Source of the DNA: Actinobacteria bacterium UBA2286
Lineage (GTDB): Bacteria; Actinomycetota; Coriobacteriia; Anaerosomatales; Anaerosomataceae
Reading direction: 5' to 3'
NCBI GenBank assembly: GCA_002345925.1
Contig: DDWM01000049.1
Location: 1-64,000, forward strand
Length of the DNA: 64,000 bases
The position numbers and the translations under genes were made by a program. The notes beneath the pieces are model-generated. The model did not search any database. It worked only from the letters and a program-made list of their open reading frames with translations, and had not been told where the DNA came from. Shown here one piece after another: positions 14,923-23,249 of the stretch; within the stretch, counting starts at the first letter, position 1, and the number at the start of each line of letters is the position of its first letter.

Positions 14923-16514
14923 GCCACATCCTTCTCATCGGTTTCATGGGAGCGGGGAAGTCCCGTGTCGGGGCTGCGCTCGCAGCGAGACTCGATCAGG
15001 AGTTCGTGGATCTTGATGCGCTGATCGAGAGGCGAGAGGGAAAGTCCATCCCCGATCTCTTCTCGGACGGCGAGGACGTGTTCCGAGATGCCGAGCACGA
15101 GGCGTTGCAGTCGCTTATCGGCGCACCGGACAGCGTGATCGCCTGTGGTGGCGGCATTGTCGTTCGCGGAGAGAATCACGCCTTGCTCGGCCAGCTTGGA
15201 CGCGTGGTCTACTTGTCGGTCACTGCTGCGGAGGCCCTCGCGCGTATCGGTGACACCAGCGGCAGACCGCTTCTTGCTGGCGACGGCGCCCGCCTTGCGC
15301 CGCACATACTGAACGCACGGTTGTCTCTGTATCGGGCGGCAGCCGATTTCATCGTGGACACCAGTGGCCGCGATGTTTCAGAAGTGCTCAATGAAGTCGT
15401 CAGCGTACTGGGCGCCGCGACTGTAGGACGCGTGCTCCACGTAGACGCCGGTGCGGGTTACGACGTTCGTATCGGCCCCGGTGTGCTCGGAGTTCTCGCC
15501 GAAACCGTCAAATCGGTCACAGGCGCCGAGAGAGTCATCGTAGTCAGTGACACCAACGTCGCTCCACTGTATGGAGCGCGTGTGATCGAGTCGCTCGATG
15601 CCGCTGGTATCGAAGCGAATCTCGTAGTGATTGAGGCAGGGGAGCCGTCAAAGGACTGGGCGACCGCTGGCAAACTTGTCTCTGAGCTGGCTGATCGCCG
15701 TCTCGGGCGCGATGGCGCTGTTGTTGCCCTCGGTGGGGGAGTCGTCGGCGACATCGCCGGCTTCGCCGCAGCGGTGTATGTGCGCGGTATTCCGGTGGTG
15801 CAGGTTCCCACTACCCTCCTCGCGCAAGTTGATAGTTCCCTCGGCGGCAAGACGGGCGTGGACTTGCCAGCCGGCAAGAATCTCGCCGGTGCGTTCTGGC
15901 AGCCCTCGGCTGTTATCACTGACACGACGGTGCTAGCCACACTTCCTGACACCGAGTGGACAAGTGGACTCGCTGAAGTTGCGAAGTCGGCGCTCCTGGC
16001 GGGTGAGGCCCAAACCGCGCAGCTGGAGCTCGATGCGCAGCACCTGCTCATGCGCGATCACGTAGCGGTCCAGGATGCGGTTCTCATGGCTGCTGGGTTC
16101 AAGGCGTCAGTCGTCAGTGGTGATGAGCGTGAATCAGGCGAGCGCGAGTGCCTCAATCTCGGCCATACGCTCGGCCACGCGATCGAGCGAGTGCTCGGCT
16201 ACGGGGTTGTGTCGCACGGTGTGGCCGTTGCGGTGGGCATGCGATTCGCGGCGCGGTTGGCCGAAGACGTCTTCGGTGCAGTACCGGAGCTGACTGCGCG
16301 AACCGAAGCGCTCCTTGATGCTCTCGGCGCCACATACGTACTGCCAGCAGCTGTTGGCGATGAGGATCTGCTGGACGCGATGTTGAGTGACAAGAAGACA
16401 CGCGGCGGAGTTATCCGGTTTGTGCTCTTGCGTGCGCCGGGTGACTGGGCCGTGGTTCCGGTAGAAGCTGCAGTGGTCATGCGGCACCTGGGGCGGTTGC
16501 TCCGGGCCGAGTAG
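14919..16514 (+). CDS. aroKB: Bifunctional shikimate kinase / 3-dehydroquinate synthase
   Basis: 531 residues, a fusion of two usually separate enzymes. Residues about 1-165 are shikimate kinase, with P-loop GFMGAGKS (8-15), the Asp of DLDALIE, and the Walker-B-like CGGGIV. Residues about 172-531 are 3-dehydroquinate synthase, with ALGGGVVGDIAGFAA, the active-site region QVDSSLGGKTGVD and the metal ligand motif LNLGHTLGHAIE. Both halves keep their catalytic residues, so both activities are expected. GTG 14919 overlaps the aroC stop. AroB forms dehydroquinate early in the pathway and AroK phosphorylates shikimate later, so the fusion joins non-consecutive steps. Confidence 0.95.
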   Translation: MSHILLIGFMGAGKSRVGAALAARLDQEFVDLDALIERREGKSIPDLFSDGEDVFRDAEHEALQSLIGAPDSVIACGGGIVVRGENHALLGQLGRVVYLSVTAAEALARIGDTSGRPLLAGDGARLAPHILNARLSLYRAAADFIVDTSGRDVSEVLNEVVSVLGAATVGRVLHVDAGAGYDVRIGPGVLGVLAETVKSVTGAERVIVVSDTNVAPLYGARVIESLDAAGIEANLVVIEAGEPSKDWATAGKLVSELADRRLGRDGAVVALGGGVVGDIAGFAAAVYVRGIPVVQVPTTLLAQVDSSLGGKTGVDLPAGKNLAGAFWQPSAVITDTTVLATLPDTEWTSGLAEVAKSALLAGEAQTAQLELDAQHLLMRDHVAVQDAVLMAAGFKASVVSGDERESGERECLNLGHTLGHAIERVLGYGVVSHGVAVAVGMRFAARLAEDVFGAVPELTARTEALLDALGATYVLPAAVGDEDLLDAMLSDKKTRGGVIRFVLLRAPGDWAVVPVEAAVVMRHLGRLLRAE

Positions 16515-16530
16515 GGCGGAAGTGGTCGGT

Positions 16531-16983
16531 ATGTTGCGAGTGCTGATAGTGAACGGACCGAACCTGAACCTGCTCGGCAGGCGGGAAACGGACGTGTACG
16601 GACCAAAGACGCTCGAGCAGATCGAAGCCGGCATCTTGCAGATGGCTGATGAGATGGGCGTGGCTGTAGCGTTCTTCCAGTCTAATCACGAGGGCGCAAT
16701 CATCGACAGGCTGCATGAGGCGCTCGACGATTTCGACGGCATCGTCATCAACCCTGGTGCTCTGACGCATTATTCGTATGCAGTGCGCGACGCCATCGCG
16801 GCAATCGCGATGCCGGTGGTTGAGGTCCACATGAGCAACATCCACGGGCGTGAGTCTTTCAGGGAGCGCAGCGTGACTGCAGCGGCGTGCACGGGCCAGA
16901 TTTCGGGCTTCGGTGAGGCGTCGTACGAGCACGGGCTCCGGGCGGTCGTTCAGTCGATCAAGGATGCAGCCGATGTACGCTGA
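16531..16983 (+). CDS. aroQ: Type II 3-dehydroquinate dehydratase
   Basis: Converts 3-dehydroquinate to 3-dehydroshikimate. 150 residues, typical of the dodecameric type II enzyme. VNGPNLNLLGRRE with the catalytic loop Tyr (VYG) near residue 24, NPGALTHYSYAVRDA, and the VEVHMSNIHGRE motif with the active-site His. ATG 16531 has GGGCGGA upstream; a GTG at 16522 in frame is less likely given homolog starts (MLRVLIVNGPN). It overlaps the following peptidase gene by 11 bp. Confidence 0.95.
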   Translation: MLRVLIVNGPNLNLLGRRETDVYGPKTLEQIEAGILQMADEMGVAVAFFQSNHEGAIIDRLHEALDDFDGIVINPGALTHYSYAVRDAIAAIAMPVVEVHMSNIHGRESFRERSVTAAACTGQISGFGEASYEHGLRAVVQSIKDAADVR

Positions 16984-18061
16984 GACTAGACTCGCCGCTC
17001 TTCGCAAGAAACTCTCGGACGACAGCATACAAGCGGTGCTTCTTACTGGCGTCTCAAACATGCGCTATGTCACCGGGTTCGATGACGTGTTCGATCCGAT
17101 GATCAACGCGGCGTGTCTCGTGACTTCCGAGATCGCACGCTTCTACACCGATCACCGCTACAGCGAAGCGGCCAAGCAGGCAGCCGAGGACACCCCCTGG
17201 GTCGTCAGTGTCCCTGCGGAGTCCATCTACATTGATGCGTGCGCCGAGTTGCACACCGACGGCATCTCGGAGCTTGGTCTTGAGGCGTCCGTTCCTTACG
17301 GCCGGTTCAAGTTCATCTCCGAGCAGTTCGTAGGCGGTGTGCGAGTGCTCGATCACCTCGTTGAGGATCTGCGCCAGATCAAGGAGCCAAGCGAGCTCGA
17401 GCGAGTGGAAGCTGCGGCGCGGCTCACTGATCGCGCATTCGACCATATTCTGGGTTTTGTCGGACCCGGGAAGTCGGAACGCGAGATTGCGCTTGAGCTA
17501 GAGTTCTTCATGCGTACCAACGGCTCGGACGATATCGCGTTTGACCCGATTGTCGCGAGTGGGCCAAACTCTGCCAGGCCGCATGCTGGCGTAAGCGACC
17601 GCATCGTGGGCAATGGAGAGTTCCTGAAGCTTGATTTTGGTGCACGAATCGACGGGTACTGCTCGGATATGACTCGCACGCTGGTCATCGGGAAGGCGAC
17701 CGATCGCCACCGCGAGATCTACTCGGCGGTGCTTGCTGCGAACCGGGCCGGCGTTGCTGCCGTACGAGCAGGTGTCCCGTGCAAAGACGTTGATGCAGCG
17801 GCTCGAAAGGTGCTTGAGGCCCTTGGATTCGGCGAGTACTTCACCCATGGGCTGGGTCATGGTGTGGGTCTCGATATCCACGAGATGCCAACTCTCGGAA
17901 AGCGGAGTCACGACTCACTTCGGGTTGGCTCAGTCGTCACGGTCGAGCCCGGCGTCTACATGCCAGGCTTCGGCGGTGTTAGAATTGAAGACTTACTAGC
18001 GGTCGAGGAGGCTGGCGGACGCGTTCTCTCTGCCTCACCTCGTGAACTCATCGAGATCTAG
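16973..18061 (+). CDS. Xaa-Pro peptidase (M24B family, PepP/PepQ-like)
   Basis: Cytoplasmic dinuclear metallopeptidase acting on Xaa-Pro bonds. 362 residues: an N-terminal creatinase-like domain (about 1-125) and the pita-bread catalytic domain. Metal ligands are visible: Asp in LKLDFGARIDGY and CSDMTRT, His in HGLGHGVGLDIHE, Glu in TVEPGVYMPG and Glu in GVRIEDLLAV. Start ATG 16973 lies within the end of aroQ. Immediate linkage to efp (14 bp) is a widely conserved pair. Whether it is an aminopeptidase or a dipeptidase cannot be told from sequence alone. Confidence 0.93.
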   Translation: MYAETRLAALRKKLSDDSIQAVLLTGVSNMRYVTGFDDVFDPMINAACLVTSEIARFYTDHRYSEAAKQAAEDTPWVVSVPAESIYIDACAELHTDGISELGLEASVPYGRFKFISEQFVGGVRVLDHLVEDLRQIKEPSELERVEAAARLTDRAFDHILGFVGPGKSEREIALELEFFMRTNGSDDIAFDPIVASGPNSARPHAGVSDRIVGNGEFLKLDFGARIDGYCSDMTRTLVIGKATDRHREIYSAVLAANRAGVAAVRAGVPCKDVDAAARKVLEALGFGEYFTHGLGHGVGLDIHEMPTLGKRSHDSLRVGSVVTVEPGVYMPGFGGVRIEDLLAVEEAGGRVLSASPRELIEI

Positions 18062-18075
18062 AAAGGGTCTATCCC

Positions 18076-18636
18076 ATGGCAGTTACAACGAATAACTTCA
18101 AGAACGGCATGTGCATCATGTACGACAACAAGATGTGGATCATCGTCGACTTCCAGCACGTGAAGCCCGGAAAGGGCGGTGCGTTCGTTCGTACCAAGCT
18201 AAAGGAACTCAAGTCCGGACGCGTCGTGGACATCACTTTCCGCGCCGGTGAGAAGCTTGATGACGTTCGGGTCGAGACGAAGCACATGCAGTACCTCTAC
18301 AACGACGGCTCGGCGTTTCACTTCATGGACACTGTCTCCTACGAGCAGATCGAGCTCGGAGCGGATTTCGTCGGTGATACGGCTAAGTGGCTCAAAGAGA
18401 ACGACGAGGTTGACCTGATCGTTGCCGGTGGCGACTACATCGGTGTCGAGCCTCCGATGTTCGTGGAACTTGAGGTCACCGAGACCGATCCCGGATTCAA
18501 GGGCGATACCGTGCAGGGTGGCACGAAGCCTGCAACGCTCGAGACGGGTGCCGTCGTCCAGCTTCCGATGTTCATCAACGTTGGTGAGCGGGTGAAGATC
18601 GACACACGTGACGGGCGTTATATAACACGCGTCTAA
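18076..18636 (+). CDS. efp: Elongation factor P
   Basis: Ribosomal factor that rescues stalling at polyproline stretches. 186 residues, three OB-like domains. The loop that reaches the peptidyl-transferase centre is VKPGKGGAFVRTK, with Lys33 at the tip; no EpmA/EpmB or rhamnosyltransferase gene is nearby, so a modification state cannot be inferred. ATG 18076 is preceded by GAAAGGG. EF-P should matter here because several products in this window are Pro-rich (the 63.8-64 kb gene, the PilP-like tail, the biotin-carrier linker). Confidence 0.96.
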   Translation: MAVTTNNFKNGMCIMYDNKMWIIVDFQHVKPGKGGAFVRTKLKELKSGRVVDITFRAGEKLDDVRVETKHMQYLYNDGSAFHFMDTVSYEQIELGADFVGDTAKWLKENDEVDLIVAGGDYIGVEPPMFVELEVTETDPGFKGDTVQGGTKPATLETGAVVQLPMFINVGERVKIDTRDGRYITRV

Positions 18637-18651
18637 TGTGTTCGTTTCGCT

Positions 18652-18679
18652 TTGTCGCTTCGGTGCCCTCCGCTATACT
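18652..18679 (+). promoter_or_regulatory. Promoter for the carboxylase operon
   Basis: TTGTCG (18652-18657), 16-base spacer, TATACT (18674-18679). Located just after efp and 65 bp before the carboxyltransferase start; a good housekeeping-sigma match. Confidence 0.6.
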
Positions 18680-18744
18680 GTTGCGACCACGAAGCACTAT
18701 TGCCGCACGAGCAACGTCAGCCGCATGTCCCAGGGATGGTGCCA

Positions 18745-20604
18745 ATGCGACCGGTCCACATCACCGACACCACCCTACGCGATGCACACCAATCGCTATG
18801 GGCCACACGTATGCATCTCGCCGATATGCTGCCGATCCTGCCGAAGATGGACTCGGTGGGCTATTGGTCTCTTGAGGTGTGGGGAGGCGCCACTTTTGAC
18901 GCCGCACTTCGGTTCCTTGATGAGAATCCATGGGACCGGCTTCGCATCATCAAGCAGCACGCGCCAAAGACACCGCTTCAGATGCTCCTGCGTGGCCAGA
19001 ACCTGGTGGGGTACCGCCATTACAGCGACGATATCGTTCGTCGCTTCGTGCATGCCAGCAAGCGCAATGGCATCGATATCTTCCGCATCTTCGATGCGCT
19101 GAACGACATCCGCAACGTCCAGGTGTCCGCTGAAGCCGTCAAGGAATGCGGCGGTCACTTCGAGGGCGCCATCAGCTATACCGTGAGCCCTGTTCACACT
19201 CTGGACAGCTATCTTGAGTACGCCCAGGAGCTCAAGGACATCGGCGCGGACACCATCTGCATCAAAGATATGGCGGGAATGCTAACACCGTTCCGCACCG
19301 CCAAGATGGTCAGCGCGCTCAAGAACGAAATCGGACTTCCGGTTCACGTCCACTGCCACTACATAGGTGGTATGGCGCCGATGAACTATCTCAAGGGTGT
19401 CGAGGCCGGTGCAGACATCATCGACACGGCCGTCGTTGCGCTCGCATTCGGCAACAGCCAGCCCGCGGTTGAGATGATCGTCGCGGCGCTTAAAGAGTCC
19501 GAGTACGACTCGGGACTGGATCTCGACCTTCTCTTTGAGATCGCCGAGTACTGGGAAGGCGTGCGTGAGGCGAAGAAACTCAAGCGCGGCGTCACCTCGC
19601 TCATGCACATGGAGGTGTTCAGCCATCAGGTCCCGGGTGGAATGCTCAGCAACCTGGTCAGCCAGCTTGAACTCCAGAATGCCAAGGATCGACTGCCTGA
19701 TGTCTTGAAGGAGATCCCTAAGGTCCGCGCCGAGGTCGGCTATCCGCCGCTCGTGACCCCGATGTCGCAGATCGTCGGTACCCAGGCCGTCATCAACGTC
19801 CTCACGGGCAAGCGATGGGCCGTTGTTCCCCAGGAGATGAAGGATTACCTGCGAGGCTACTACGGCATGGCGCCGGGTCCGCTCGACCAGGAGATCGTGA
19901 CCAAGGTCCTCGGCAAGGAAGTGCCGTTAGGTCCGGATGTTCGCCCCGGCTCGCTAGTGACCACCACATATGAAGAAATGGCCGAGGAGATCGGCGATCT
20001 TGCTCATAGCGAAGAGGATGTGCTGATGTACGCCCTCTTCCCCAATGAAGCACGCATATATTTGGAGAAGCACAAAGAAGGCGCCGAGCGCGCCGTTTTC
20101 CTCATGGGTGAGGAAGCTAACACCGTCAGGGAGGCAGATTCTGTGGATGTAAATCAGATCAAGGAACTCGTGAAGCTCCTCGAGTCTTCCGACGTCAGCG
20201 AGATCATAATCGAAGAAGGCGACTCCAAGGTCATCGTTCGCAAGGGTGGAGCCGCTCCGGCCGCTACCGCTGCGGCTGCAGCGCCTGCGCCTGCACCGGC
20301 TGCTGCTTGTGCTCCCGTTGAGGCTGCGTCAGCTGCGGTCTCGGGCGACAGGCCCGCAAACTGGAAGACGGTCGTCGCACCGATGGTCGGCACCATCTAC
20401 CATGCGGGATCGCCCGGTGCGACACCGTTCGTCGAAGTTGGAGCGACCGTGGCCGAGGGGCAGACGCTGTGTATCCTCGAGGCAATGAAGCTCATGAATG
20501 AGATCACCGCCGAAGAGGCCGGTGTGATCCGCGAGATCAGCGTCGACAACGCACAGGCGGTTGAGTACGGCACGGTTCTGTTCTACTACGAGCCGACGGC
20601 CTAG
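18745..20604 (+). CDS. Carboxyltransferase-biotin carrier protein (pyruvate carboxylase subunit B / oxaloacetate decarboxylase alpha-like)
   Basis: 619 residues. Residues about 1-460 form the PYC/OadA/transcarboxylase-5S TIM barrel: TDTTLRDAHQSLWATRM, LRGQNLVGYRHY, the carbamylated-lysine strand ICIKDMAGML and metal-ligand HVHCHYIGG. Residues about 467-500 resemble the N terminus of AccB (IKELVKLLESSDVSEI). An Ala/Pro linker precedes a biotinyl domain with the EAMKLMNE acceptor lysine. With the adjacent biotin carboxylase this makes a two-subunit pyruvate carboxylase most likely; no OadB/OadG sodium-pump genes are seen, which argues against a decarboxylase. Start ATG 18745 follows AGGGA; ATG 18736 is an alternative. 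See the separate entry for an internal start. Confidence 0.9.
   Translation: MRPVHITDTTLRDAHQSLWATRMHLADMLPILPKMDSVGYWSLEVWGGATFDAALRFLDENPWDRLRIIKQHAPKTPLQMLLRGQNLVGYRHYSDDIVRRFVHASKRNGIDIFRIFDALNDIRNVQVSAEAVKECGGHFEGAISYTVSPVHTLDSYLEYAQELKDIGADTICIKDMAGMLTPFRTAKMVSALKNEIGLPVHVHCHYIGGMAPMNYLKGVEAGADIIDTAVVALAFGNSQPAVEMIVAALKESEYDSGLDLDLLFEIAEYWEGVREAKKLKRGVTSLMHMEVFSHQVPGGMLSNLVSQLELQNAKDRLPDVLKEIPKVRAEVGYPPLVTPMSQIVGTQAVINVLTGKRWAVVPQEMKDYLRGYYGMAPGPLDQEIVTKVLGKEVPLGPDVRPGSLVTTTYEEMAEEIGDLAHSEEDVLMYALFPNEARIYLEKHKEGAERAVFLMGEEANTVREADSVDVNQIKELVKLLESSDVSEIIIEEGDSKVIVRKGGAAPAATAAAAAPAPAPAAACAPVEAASAAVSGDRPANWKTVVAPMVGTIYHAGSPGATPFVEVGATVAEGQTLCILEAMKLMNEITAEEAGVIREISVDNAQAVEYGTVLFYYEPTA
20128..20604 (+). 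other. Internal SD and in-frame GTG that would yield a free AccB-sized biotin carrier
   Basis: Inside the carboxyltransferase gene, AGGGAGG (20128-20134) sits 8 bases before GTG 20143, which is in frame. Translation from it gives 153 residues beginning VDVNQIKELVKLLESS, exactly where AccB proteins begin, and ending with the biotinyl domain. This is the usual AccB length. It could provide a free BCCP alongside the fused form. The SD and codon are observed; use is inferred. Confidence 0.5.
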
Positions 20605-20607
20605 CTC

Positions 20608-22011
20608 ATGTTCAGCAAGATTCTCATCGCCAACCGTGGAGAAGTGGCGCTTCGCGTGGTGCGTGCGTGCAAGGAAATGGGAATCGCTTCGGTCGCTGTA
20701 TTCTCCGAGGCTGATCGCGACTCACTCCATGCTCGCATGGCCGATGAAGCCATTTGCATCGGTCCGGCCGCCTCAGCGAAGTCGTACTTGAACATGCCCA
20801 ACATCATCTCGGCCGCCCTCACAACGGGTGCCGAAGCGATTCATCCCGGATATGGTTTCCTGGCCGAGAACGCGGCGTTCGCTCGTGCGGTCGCCGATTC
20901 CGGGCTGGTGTTCATCGGTCCTTCTCCGGACGCCATTGAGCGTATGGGCGACAAAGCGGTCGCTCGCCAGACGATGATGACCGCCGGCGTGCCATGCGTT
21001 CCGGGTAGCAAGGGCGTGGTCGAAACCTCGGAAGAAGCACTTGAGTTCGCGCTCGAAGTCGGATTCCCGGTCCTCATCAAGGCGTCTGCCGGTGGTGGCG
21101 GCAAGGGTATGCGAGTCGCCGTTGACGAGAAGGAGTTGCACGCCAACTTCACGGCAGCGAAGACCGAGGCAGCTGCGGCTTTCGGAAATGATGAGGTCTA
21201 CATCGAGAAGTATCTCGCCCGTCCGCGCCACGTGGAGATGCAGATCCTTGCAGATACTCACGGAAACGCGGTCTATTTGTACGAGCGCGATTGCTCCGTT
21301 CAGCGTCGTCACCAGAAGCTGATCGAAGAAGCACCGTCGCCCGCGCTCTCTCCGGAGTTGCGTGCCGAGATGGGCGCTGCAGCGATGAAGGCTGTTCGCG
21401 CGGTCGATTATGTGAACGCCGGAACCGTCGAATTCTTGCTCGATACCGACGGCCGTTTCTACTTCATGGAAATGAATACGCGCGTTCAAGTTGAGCACCC
21501 TGTGACCGAGCAGGTCACCGGAGTCGACATCATCAAAGAGCAGCTTCGGATCGCCGCCGGTGAGCCGATGAAGCACGCGCATCAGGAAGATGTGCACCTA
21601 AGCGGACACGCGATCGAATTTCGGATCAATGCCGAGGATCCGCTGCACAACTTCCGCCCGCATCCTGGCACGATCGATGTATTCAACCCGCCAGGCGGGT
21701 TTGGCGTGCGTATAGACAGCCATATCTACTCCGGTTACAGCGTTCCGCCGTATTACGACTCTCTGCTCGGCAAGCTGATCGTTTGGGGCGAGACCCGCGC
21801 TGAGGCTGTTGCGCGCGCCCGTCGCGCACTGGACGAGTTCATAGTCGTGGGTATCCCGACGACTATTCCGTTCCATCAGTACGTGGTGGAGGAGGAGCAC
21901 TTCGTCAGCGGAGAGGTCTATACTGACTTCGTTGAACGATACGCAACGACTGAGGACATCACGGCATTCGTGAATGGTGTTCCGGTCCCCGAGAAGGAGG
22001 CGAGCGAATGA
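20608..22011 (+). CDS. accC: Biotin carboxylase (AccC / pyruvate carboxylase subunit A)
   Basis: ATP-dependent carboxylation of the biotin carried by the preceding protein. 467 residues with the three biotin-carboxylase domains: N-terminal FSKILIANRGEVALRV, ATP-grasp with the glycine-rich KASAGGGGKGMR, RDCSVQRRHQKLIEEAPS, MEMNTRVQVEHPVTE (catalytic Glu and Arg), and a C-terminal domain. ATG 20608 lies 3 bp after the carboxyltransferase stop and has no SD of its own, so it is probably coupled. It may serve both a pyruvate carboxylase and, with free BCCP, acetyl-CoA carboxylase (inference). Confidence 0.95.
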   Translation: MFSKILIANRGEVALRVVRACKEMGIASVAVFSEADRDSLHARMADEAICIGPAASAKSYLNMPNIISAALTTGAEAIHPGYGFLAENAAFARAVADSGLVFIGPSPDAIERMGDKAVARQTMMTAGVPCVPGSKGVVETSEEALEFALEVGFPVLIKASAGGGGKGMRVAVDEKELHANFTAAKTEAAAAFGNDEVYIEKYLARPRHVEMQILADTHGNAVYLYERDCSVQRRHQKLIEEAPSPALSPELRAEMGAAAMKAVRAVDYVNAGTVEFLLDTDGRFYFMEMNTRVQVEHPVTEQVTGVDIIKEQLRIAAGEPMKHAHQEDVHLSGHAIEFRINAEDPLHNFRPHPGTIDVFNPPGGFGVRIDSHIYSGYSVPPYYDSLLGKLIVWGETRAEAVARARRALDEFIVVGIPTTIPFHQYVVEEEHFVSGEVYTDFVERYATTEDITAFVNGVPVPEKEASE

Positions 22012-22349
22012 GTGACGAGATCATGCTCGAGGGACTCGGCGTAGCCCCCGGCGTCCTCGAAACGATTGCGACACTCGCTGCCGAGCAGGTCGAAGGTGTC
22101 GAATCTGTGCTCACGCGCGGCGTGGCCGGTCTGGTCCAGAAGGGTCCGGGTCGTGGCATCGCTGTGACGGTGTGCGAAGACAACACCTTTTCGGTGCAGC
22201 TTCATATTTCGGTTAAGTACGGCACTCCTCTGCGCACGGTCGCTACTGCGGTGCAGCGCTCAGTGAGTGACGCATTGCTTTCACAGACAGCTCAGCAGGT
22301 TTCGGAGGTTGATGTTTTCATCGACTCCATCGTCTTCCCTGAGCAGTGA
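22008..22349 (+). CDS. Asp23/Gls24 family envelope-stress-type protein
   Basis: 113 residues with the Asp23 fold pattern: an opening helix ([19 protein letters not shown]), [10 protein letters not shown], and the [10 protein letters not shown] strand. Family members are small proteins found near the membrane in Gram-positives and often sit between accC and nusB, as here. The ATG overlaps the accC stop by 4 bp and nusB follows after 28 bp. Molecular function is not established for most members. Single-domain, no membrane helix. Confidence 0.88.
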   Translation: MSDEIMLEGLGVAPGVLETIATLAAEQVEGVESVLTRGVAGLVQKGPGRGIAVTVCEDNTFSVQLHISVKYGTPLRTVATAVQRSVSDALLSQTAQQVSEVDVFIDSIVFPEQ

Positions 22350-22377
22350 CCGTGCCTGTTTCGCAAGGGGAGTATTA

Positions 22378-22815
22378 ATGCTTGAGCGCACTCGTGCACG
22401 CCGACAGGCGATGCAGATTCTTTATCAACGCGAGATTACCGGTGACACTGTTGGGCAGATCCTTGCCACGAAGTCATACAGCGAAGAGGACGGGATTCCG
22501 TCCGAGTACTGTCGTGAGTTGGCGCTAGGTACCGAGCAGTTCCAGTCCGAGATCGACACGCAGATTGAGTCGACCTCTGAGCACTGGGCGCTTTCGCGCA
22601 TGCCTACGGTCGACAGAAACATCCTTAGACTCGCCATCTATGAAATCGAGTATCAGGAGGCGATTCCGGACTCCGTCGCGATCAACGAGGCTGTTGAGAT
22701 GGCCAAGGTGTACGGCGGGCCCGATTCGTCGAAGTTCGTGAACGGTGTTCTCGGCCGAATCGCCGAGTTGCATGGCAATGTGCCGATTGAGCCAGTCGAG
22801 GATACGGAGGAGTAG
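22378..22815 (+). CDS. nusB: Transcription antitermination factor NusB
   Basis: 145-residue all-helical RNA-binding protein that joins NusE (S10) on boxA RNA in rRNA antitermination. N-terminal [11 protein letters not shown], then the conserved [15 protein letters not shown] and [31 protein letters not shown] 22378 has GGGGAG upstream; a longer frame from 22267 only overlaps the Asp23 gene. Its stop shares one base with the xseB start. Confidence 0.95.
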   Translation: MLERTRARRQAMQILYQREITGDTVGQILATKSYSEEDGIPSEYCRELALGTEQFQSEIDTQIESTSEHWALSRMPTVDRNILRLAIYEIEYQEAIPDSVAINEAVEMAKVYGGPDSSKFVNGVLGRIAELHGNVPIEPVEDTEE

Positions 22816-23126
22816 TGGCCGACGAGAAGTACACATTCGAGCAGGCTCGCATCCGCCTGGAGGAAATCGCCTCACTCGCGCGCAAGAAGGACACCTCGCT
22901 AGAGAAGAGCCTGGACTTGCTCGAAGAAGGTGTTCGACTTGCGAACATCTGCACCGAGCTCGTGGACCACACCGATATGAGCGCGACGGCGACCGTTGAG
23001 GCTGCACCTTCCGATGCCTCGAACCATGAAACGCCAGATGCCGACACGCCGCTTGACGGCTCGGCTCCTGGAAGCGACGACGATGGTGTCGTGGCGGTTG
23101 ATATCGCCGACGAACAACGGTCGTAG
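22815..23126 (+). CDS. xseB: Exodeoxyribonuclease VII small subunit
   Basis: 103 residues. The first ~60 are the XseB helical hairpin (YTFEQARIRLEEIASLARK, LEKSLDLLEEGVRLANIC), which binds the coiled-coil arms of XseA. The remaining ~40 are an unusual acidic, Asp/Ser/Pro-rich tail not part of the family core. GTG 22815 overlaps the nusB stop by one base. XseA, usually adjacent, is not in the window, so the catalytic subunit must be elsewhere or missing. Confidence 0.88.
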   Translation: MADEKYTFEQARIRLEEIASLARKKDTSLEKSLDLLEEGVRLANICTELVDHTDMSATATVEAAPSDASNHETPDADTPLDGSAPGSDDDGVVAVDIADEQRS

Positions 23127-23249
23127 CTACGCGCATCCTACGGCGTGGTGACCGTGGACGGACTGTTCGCCTCGGAGTGGTACGATTCTGGTCACGGGTG
23201 GATGGTGCCCGGTGAGTAGAGCCCCGTACGACAGGAGAAGGAATCCTCT

